A DNA stretch of 64,000 bases, from NCBI GenBank assembly GCA_017506865.1, contig JAFCMP010000401.1, forward strand, positions 372,001 to 436,000, read 5' to 3'. The translations under genes and the position numbers were made by a program. The DNA is from Tribonema minus (Eukaryota > Sar > Xanthophyceae > Tribonematales > Tribonemataceae). The notes beneath the pieces were generated by a model, which made no database searches, was not told the DNA's origin, and saw only the letters and a list, made by a program, of their open reading frames with translations. This document shows, piece after piece, positions 60,579 through 64,000 of this stretch (positions are counted from its first letter, which is position 1; every line of letters starts with the position of its first letter).

Positions 60579-61398
60579 TCAAGGAAAGAATACTCTGGAC
60601 TTGACGAAACCTTGCGAGGAGCTCACAAAGCTGGCAAATGCTGGCATCAATGAAACCATCCAGTACTCCCAGCTGGTTGACTGAATAGAGGCTTCACGTG
60701 TCGACACGACACCTACAAACACCATTGTCATGCCAATCTCCAAATTACAAAACACGTTGAAGATTGTTGTGGGTGTAGGAGGCCATGTGCGCCCATGTGC
60801 GAGCCAACCTATGAGCTGAACAAAGGCAGTCCCCCCTGCAATGAATGCAAACGCCGAGCCAGCATCAAGCAAGTCATCGTTGACTTCACCAGGCATACCC
60901 CGGTAGCTGAAAAGTACCGTCGCGGTGAGGGAAATGTAGCAGCCGGCAATGTCCAAAAGAGCATCGACGTGCCGCCAAGGCACATTTCGCCAGATCGCCC
61001 AGGGCCAGACCATCTGAGAAATTGAACGGCACCTGGTCCGCAGCATAAGTAGATGCACAAGAGCATGCAAGGGATCGCATGCAGAATTAGTACAAGCTGC
61101 TCCTGACGGCTCAGTAGCCGCACACACCTGTGAAAGTACGACGCATCATATCACCCCTCATTACATCATTACAGGCCATGCTGCTTGTGCTTGTGCAAAT
61201 GCCAGCATCATGTACTATACTGATACTTTCTCCAATGCATCCTGATGTAGCACCTTCTGCTGCTGGACTCGCCCCTCCAGCGCCACTGCTGCCCGTTGCT
61301 AGAGCCTCTCGCTGTGCGGTTATTGTGTTTTCCCACCTGTGCCGCTTTCGCTCGTTGCCTACCAGGTCTTGATGCTGCTGAGGCTGATGATACACCAC
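60579..61398 (-). CDS. Multi-pass membrane protein, spliced (partial model)
   Basis: Exon candidate 61398-61128 (Ala/Gly/Ser-rich, ending MRGDMMRRTFTG) has a good GTGTGT donor. A second exon, from about 61045 to 60579, encodes three or four hydrophobic segments (LLDIAGCYISLTATVLFSY, AGSAFAFIAGGTAFVQLIGW, LEIGMTMVFVGVV) with Trp-rich loops. The order, an aromatic WLxxx segment followed by a segment with an acidic residue, is loosely like the S3-S5 part of TRP or polycystin channels. That identification is weak. Further exons are expected on both sides. Confidence 0.35.
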
Positions 61399-62582
61399 TC
61401 TCGTCTGCCAGGTCGGTATGCCAGCACGAGTTCCTGTGCTCGGTGCTTGTCCGTGATGCGCAAATACAGTTCAACTACGGATAAAGGAGTTTGCCCATGT
61501 TCCATATCGCTGGTGAACACGCCTTCAGGTTCACCCAGGTGCTGATAGAGTATCGCTTCTGCATGCTTCGCCGCTGTAATATAGCCCGTGTTCCTGTTGT
61601 GTCAGCCCCTTTGCATGAGACTGATACTTTTTGGAGCGCGCCGGCCGAAACATCAGACGCCACAAGGACGTAATGGCGACAATGCAGGAACTTGCACAGA
61701 TCAACACTGCAAGTTTTATTACATTGCCAACGCATTGCACGATCATCTGCGTAATTCACAGTTGACTTGTCAGAAGTGTTGGTCATCAGCAACGAATTCT
61801 ACTGTAGTCTACTAGTACTAAGGTATTATTTGCTTGACTCCTGAGCAAGTCTTTGTAATGGGCGGGCGACATATATATATATATATATATAGTCGGACAA
61901 GCCCCGACGGGCCGTAGAAGACACACTGCTGGCCTCAATGATTGCCGCGCCTGTCTCAACTCTAATTACGCCTATGGCACCTGGTGGCCCCTACGACATT
62001 CAGGCAGTCATAGCGTCTTGCACACAAATGACGGGTAATTGTGATGCTGAAAAGTCTGCGGCATGTGCCTAATGTGAACAAGATCTTCAGCCGCGCCTCG
62101 TTGTCGCATCTTTTGGCAATGCCTGTTCCTGCTACGGCATTGACGCATTGCAAGCGCTGTGTGTTTCTGCTGCGGCTTTGATGTATTACCCCCGATGCCT
62201 GTTGCTGCCGCTCAAATTGTTTTGTGAATGCAACTGAGCACGGCGGCACGGTTGGAATGGCGTGATGGTGAGAGATGAGAAATTTAGAGCAGCTTGTTCT
62301 CGAGTAAACCCGTTGTTGACAAAGCCATCGCCATCGCCGTCATTGCTGCAGACTCCGCTCTCCAAGTCATCAGCGCTCGTGTAGGGTCGCACAGGGATTG
62401 CAACAAATAATCTGCAGCAATGCAGCTGATGCGCATGTACGAAGCAAACAATTGCACTCCCCCCAAATTTGCCAAAATCCGCAAAGTGTGTGTACTTGTA
62501 CATCACAGCGTATGGCGGCGTATACAGCTAGTACTCATCGGGCCCTGGGGCTGCCGGCAGGGCGTTGCCAGCTTGAGCGTTG
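61399..62582. other. No gene seen; AT microsatellite and a long-range repeat
   Basis: 61871-61891 is (AT)n. 61891-61921 matches 1869-1899 perfectly in inverted orientation. Otherwise only overlapping short frames. Confidence 0.5.
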
Positions 62583-63227
62583 TCACTGCGATGCACATGC
62601 TGAAAAAGTAGCTGCAGTTGCGCCGCCTGCTGTGCCACCTGCTGGCTGTGCCACCTGCTGTGCAGCCTCGCGCGCCATGTCCTGATACTGCTGTGTCTGA
62701 CTCTGAGGAGCGGAGGCATTCTGCTGTACTGCTGGCTGCATAGGGGTTTGCTGATCTGCCAGGTATGGAAACTGCTGACCTGACATGGGCAGCCCTTGCA
62801 TGGGGAGGTATAGAGGCATCTGAGGGGCCACATCAGCGGAGACTGTGACCACTTCGGAGACGACATTGGTCCAAATGGAGGCGGCGCGCAGTATCCCGTC
62901 GTGGGTAGCACGATGCTCGCTAGCCACCATGCATGCTCTGAGGACAGCCAGTGTCGCTGTCAGTGACTCGGGGTGCTCTGCAGGAAGGAGGCTGATGAAC
63001 GTGAATGCTACAGCAAGCAACTGTGAGGTTGTGCTGGCTCCAGATGCGACTGGTGCATCCACGCCTGCACTGGCAGGTGCCACGCCCTGTTGAGGTGGCG
63101 CATCCTGGCCACCTGAGTTCTCGACAGCAGCAGCAGTAGGTGCTGAAGGTGGCGCTGCTGCCGATCGCTGAGATGCACCGACTGACCCTCCTATGGTAGC
63201 TGAGATGGCGGTGTTGCGAGTGCGCAT
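62583..63227 (-). CDS. Ala/Pro/Gln-rich hypothetical protein
   Basis: 214 residues, intact. Residues 1-65 are low complexity (Ala, Ser, Pro). Residues 66-130 form a plausible small helical domain (LLAVAFTFISLLPAEHPESL, RACMVASEHRATHDGILRAA). The remainder is Met/Gln/Pro-rich (QQFPYLADQQTPMQPAVQQN). No family is recognised. The composition recalls RNA-binding or transcriptional co-regulator tails, which is only an analogy. Confidence 0.4.
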   Translation of the reverse strand: MRTRNTAISATIGGSVGASQRSAAAPPSAPTAAAVENSGGQDAPPQQGVAPASAGVDAPVASGASTTSQLLAVAFTFISLLPAEHPESLTATLAVLRACMVASEHRATHDGILRAASIWTNVVSEVVTVSADVAPQMPLYLPMQGLPMSGQQFPYLADQQTPMQPAVQQNASAPQSQTQQYQDMAREAAQQVAQPAGGTAGGATAATFSACASQ

Positions 63228-63896
63228 GCTTTGACTGTAGGGATTGACGGCCTCGTGTCTCTGAGGCCTAGGTTCCGCGAAGAATGAGTGTGACTGATTT
63301 GCCCTGGTCTGTAATCAATATTCCCCCGAGTTGCTAGCATAAAACATTTTTCCCGGGCCGGCATGTTTCTTCCAGTTTGAACCGAGGAGTATATTCCCCG
63401 GCTAGTTTAAAAGTGTCAGTATGTCGCACACTGTCAGATACACCATCCATCGCACTCGCCCTCCTACAGTACAAGCTCAACACCGGCAAGTTGGTATCGA
63501 CAAGATCACAGGTGATGAAACACCACCGTTGCGTGTCGAGTGGCTCGTGGAGCCACAGTTTATTGCCCGGCATGTCTCTGCCCTTCGTAATGGAGAAGTG
63601 GGTCACGCACCGATGGTGCCACCTTGCGAAGCCGGCGCACTAATTCTTCTTCAGCACTAGCTTGACTTTTCCTCTGCAGCACCTTGGCATCGACGAGATA
63701 AGAGGTCTTGAAACACCGTCCTGCATGTACGCAATTATTGTCAGGCGCAGTTCCAGTTCCTGTCGTATGACTCACCCTCTCCTGGCTTGCTGACATCTGT
63801 CGTATGACTCACCCTCTGATGTCTGATACTACTACTTACTGGCTTGTTGACCTTGTGTTATATTTATCCTGCTCTCTGAAACATTATCAGGTCAAC
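63228..63896. other. Short frames and TATATTCCCC words
   Basis: Two AATATTCCCC-type words at about 63321 and 63391 relate to 1755-1975. No gene is recognised. Confidence 0.4.
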
Positions 63897-64000
63897 ATGC
63901 TCGCGGAGCAAGTTGAGACGTGCTGCATATGCCTGGAGGTCCCTCGCCATGTGGGGGAGCTTGAATGCGGATACAAGTTCTGTGTGGGCTGCATCAGACA
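63897..64000 (+). CDS. RING-type E3 ligase, N-terminal start (cut by window edge)
   Basis: The ATG at 63897 opens a frame that runs off the window: MLAEQVETCCICLEVPRHVG then ELECGYKFCVGCIR. This is the first part of a RING-HC finger: C-x2-C, then C-G-x-x-F-C-x-x-C. The position normally held by His (CGHxFC) is Tyr here, so zinc site 2 may be weakened, unless the gene uses a variant RING. ATTATCAG just before GTCAACATG could be a splice acceptor, so the true start may be upstream. Confidence 0.65.
   Translation, partial: MLAEQVETCCICLEVPRHVGELECGYKFCVGCIR

Overview
The window looks like nuclear DNA of a protist, probably a unicellular alga or a relative. It has genes with GT-AG introns (two septins), a LINE with a restriction-like endonuclease, two mariner-type DNA transposons, Armadillo-, ankyrin- and FNIP-like repeat proteins, and short telomere-like words of the TTAGGG kind. 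I cannot name the species. No tRNA, rRNA or CRISPR array was found.

Layout. 0-3 kb: a GC-rich minisatellite, the end of a U-box gene and several low-complexity repeats. 3.4-12.9 kb (block A): closely packed intronless genes, namely a membrane/coiled-coil protein, a glutaredoxin-like protein, a 2084-residue giant protein and a small membrane protein whose start overlaps the giant gene's stop. 12.9-18.4 kb: a 236-bp satellite with a compound hairpin, interrupted by a decayed GCPW-repeat gene and by a 1.3-kb mariner-type element with exact TA target duplications. 18.4-23.6 kb (block B): intronless class 3 lipase, ankyrin-tailed protein, a possible Fanzor/TnpB-like remnant, kelch protein and a secreted GH26-type glycoside hydrolase. 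25-29 kb: repeat-protein genes with disturbed reading frames (ARM plus coiled coil; ankyrin plus LRR). 29.3-34 kb: one LINE with three copies of its 3' tail, an older LINE remnant on the other strand, and a second mariner-type element. 35-37 kb: a signal-peptide Armadillo-repeat membrane protein. 37.7-43.5 kb: two septin genes head to head. 44-54 kb (block C): virus-like genes. 54-64 kb: sparse, repeat-rich DNA with an FNIP/LRR-like gene, a membrane protein gene and the start of a RING protein.

Block C is the clearest virus fossil. A Ser/Thr-rich structural (fibre-like) protein family occurs in three copies in alternating orientation, next to a hybrid-type histidine kinase, a combination known from phaeoviruses. 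One structural copy looks whole; the others and the kinase are broken. Blocks A and B share the intronless, compact style, an A/T-rich word just upstream of several starts, and the hairpin repeat, which I see only in or beside blocks A, B and C. I infer that all three derive from one giant-virus-like lineage, but only block C carries a family I recognise as viral.

The most interesting host locus is the septin pair. Both proteins appear to begin with a signal peptide, only one ends with a membrane segment, and the two genes share a roughly 320-bp intron tract that is better conserved than most of their coding sequence.
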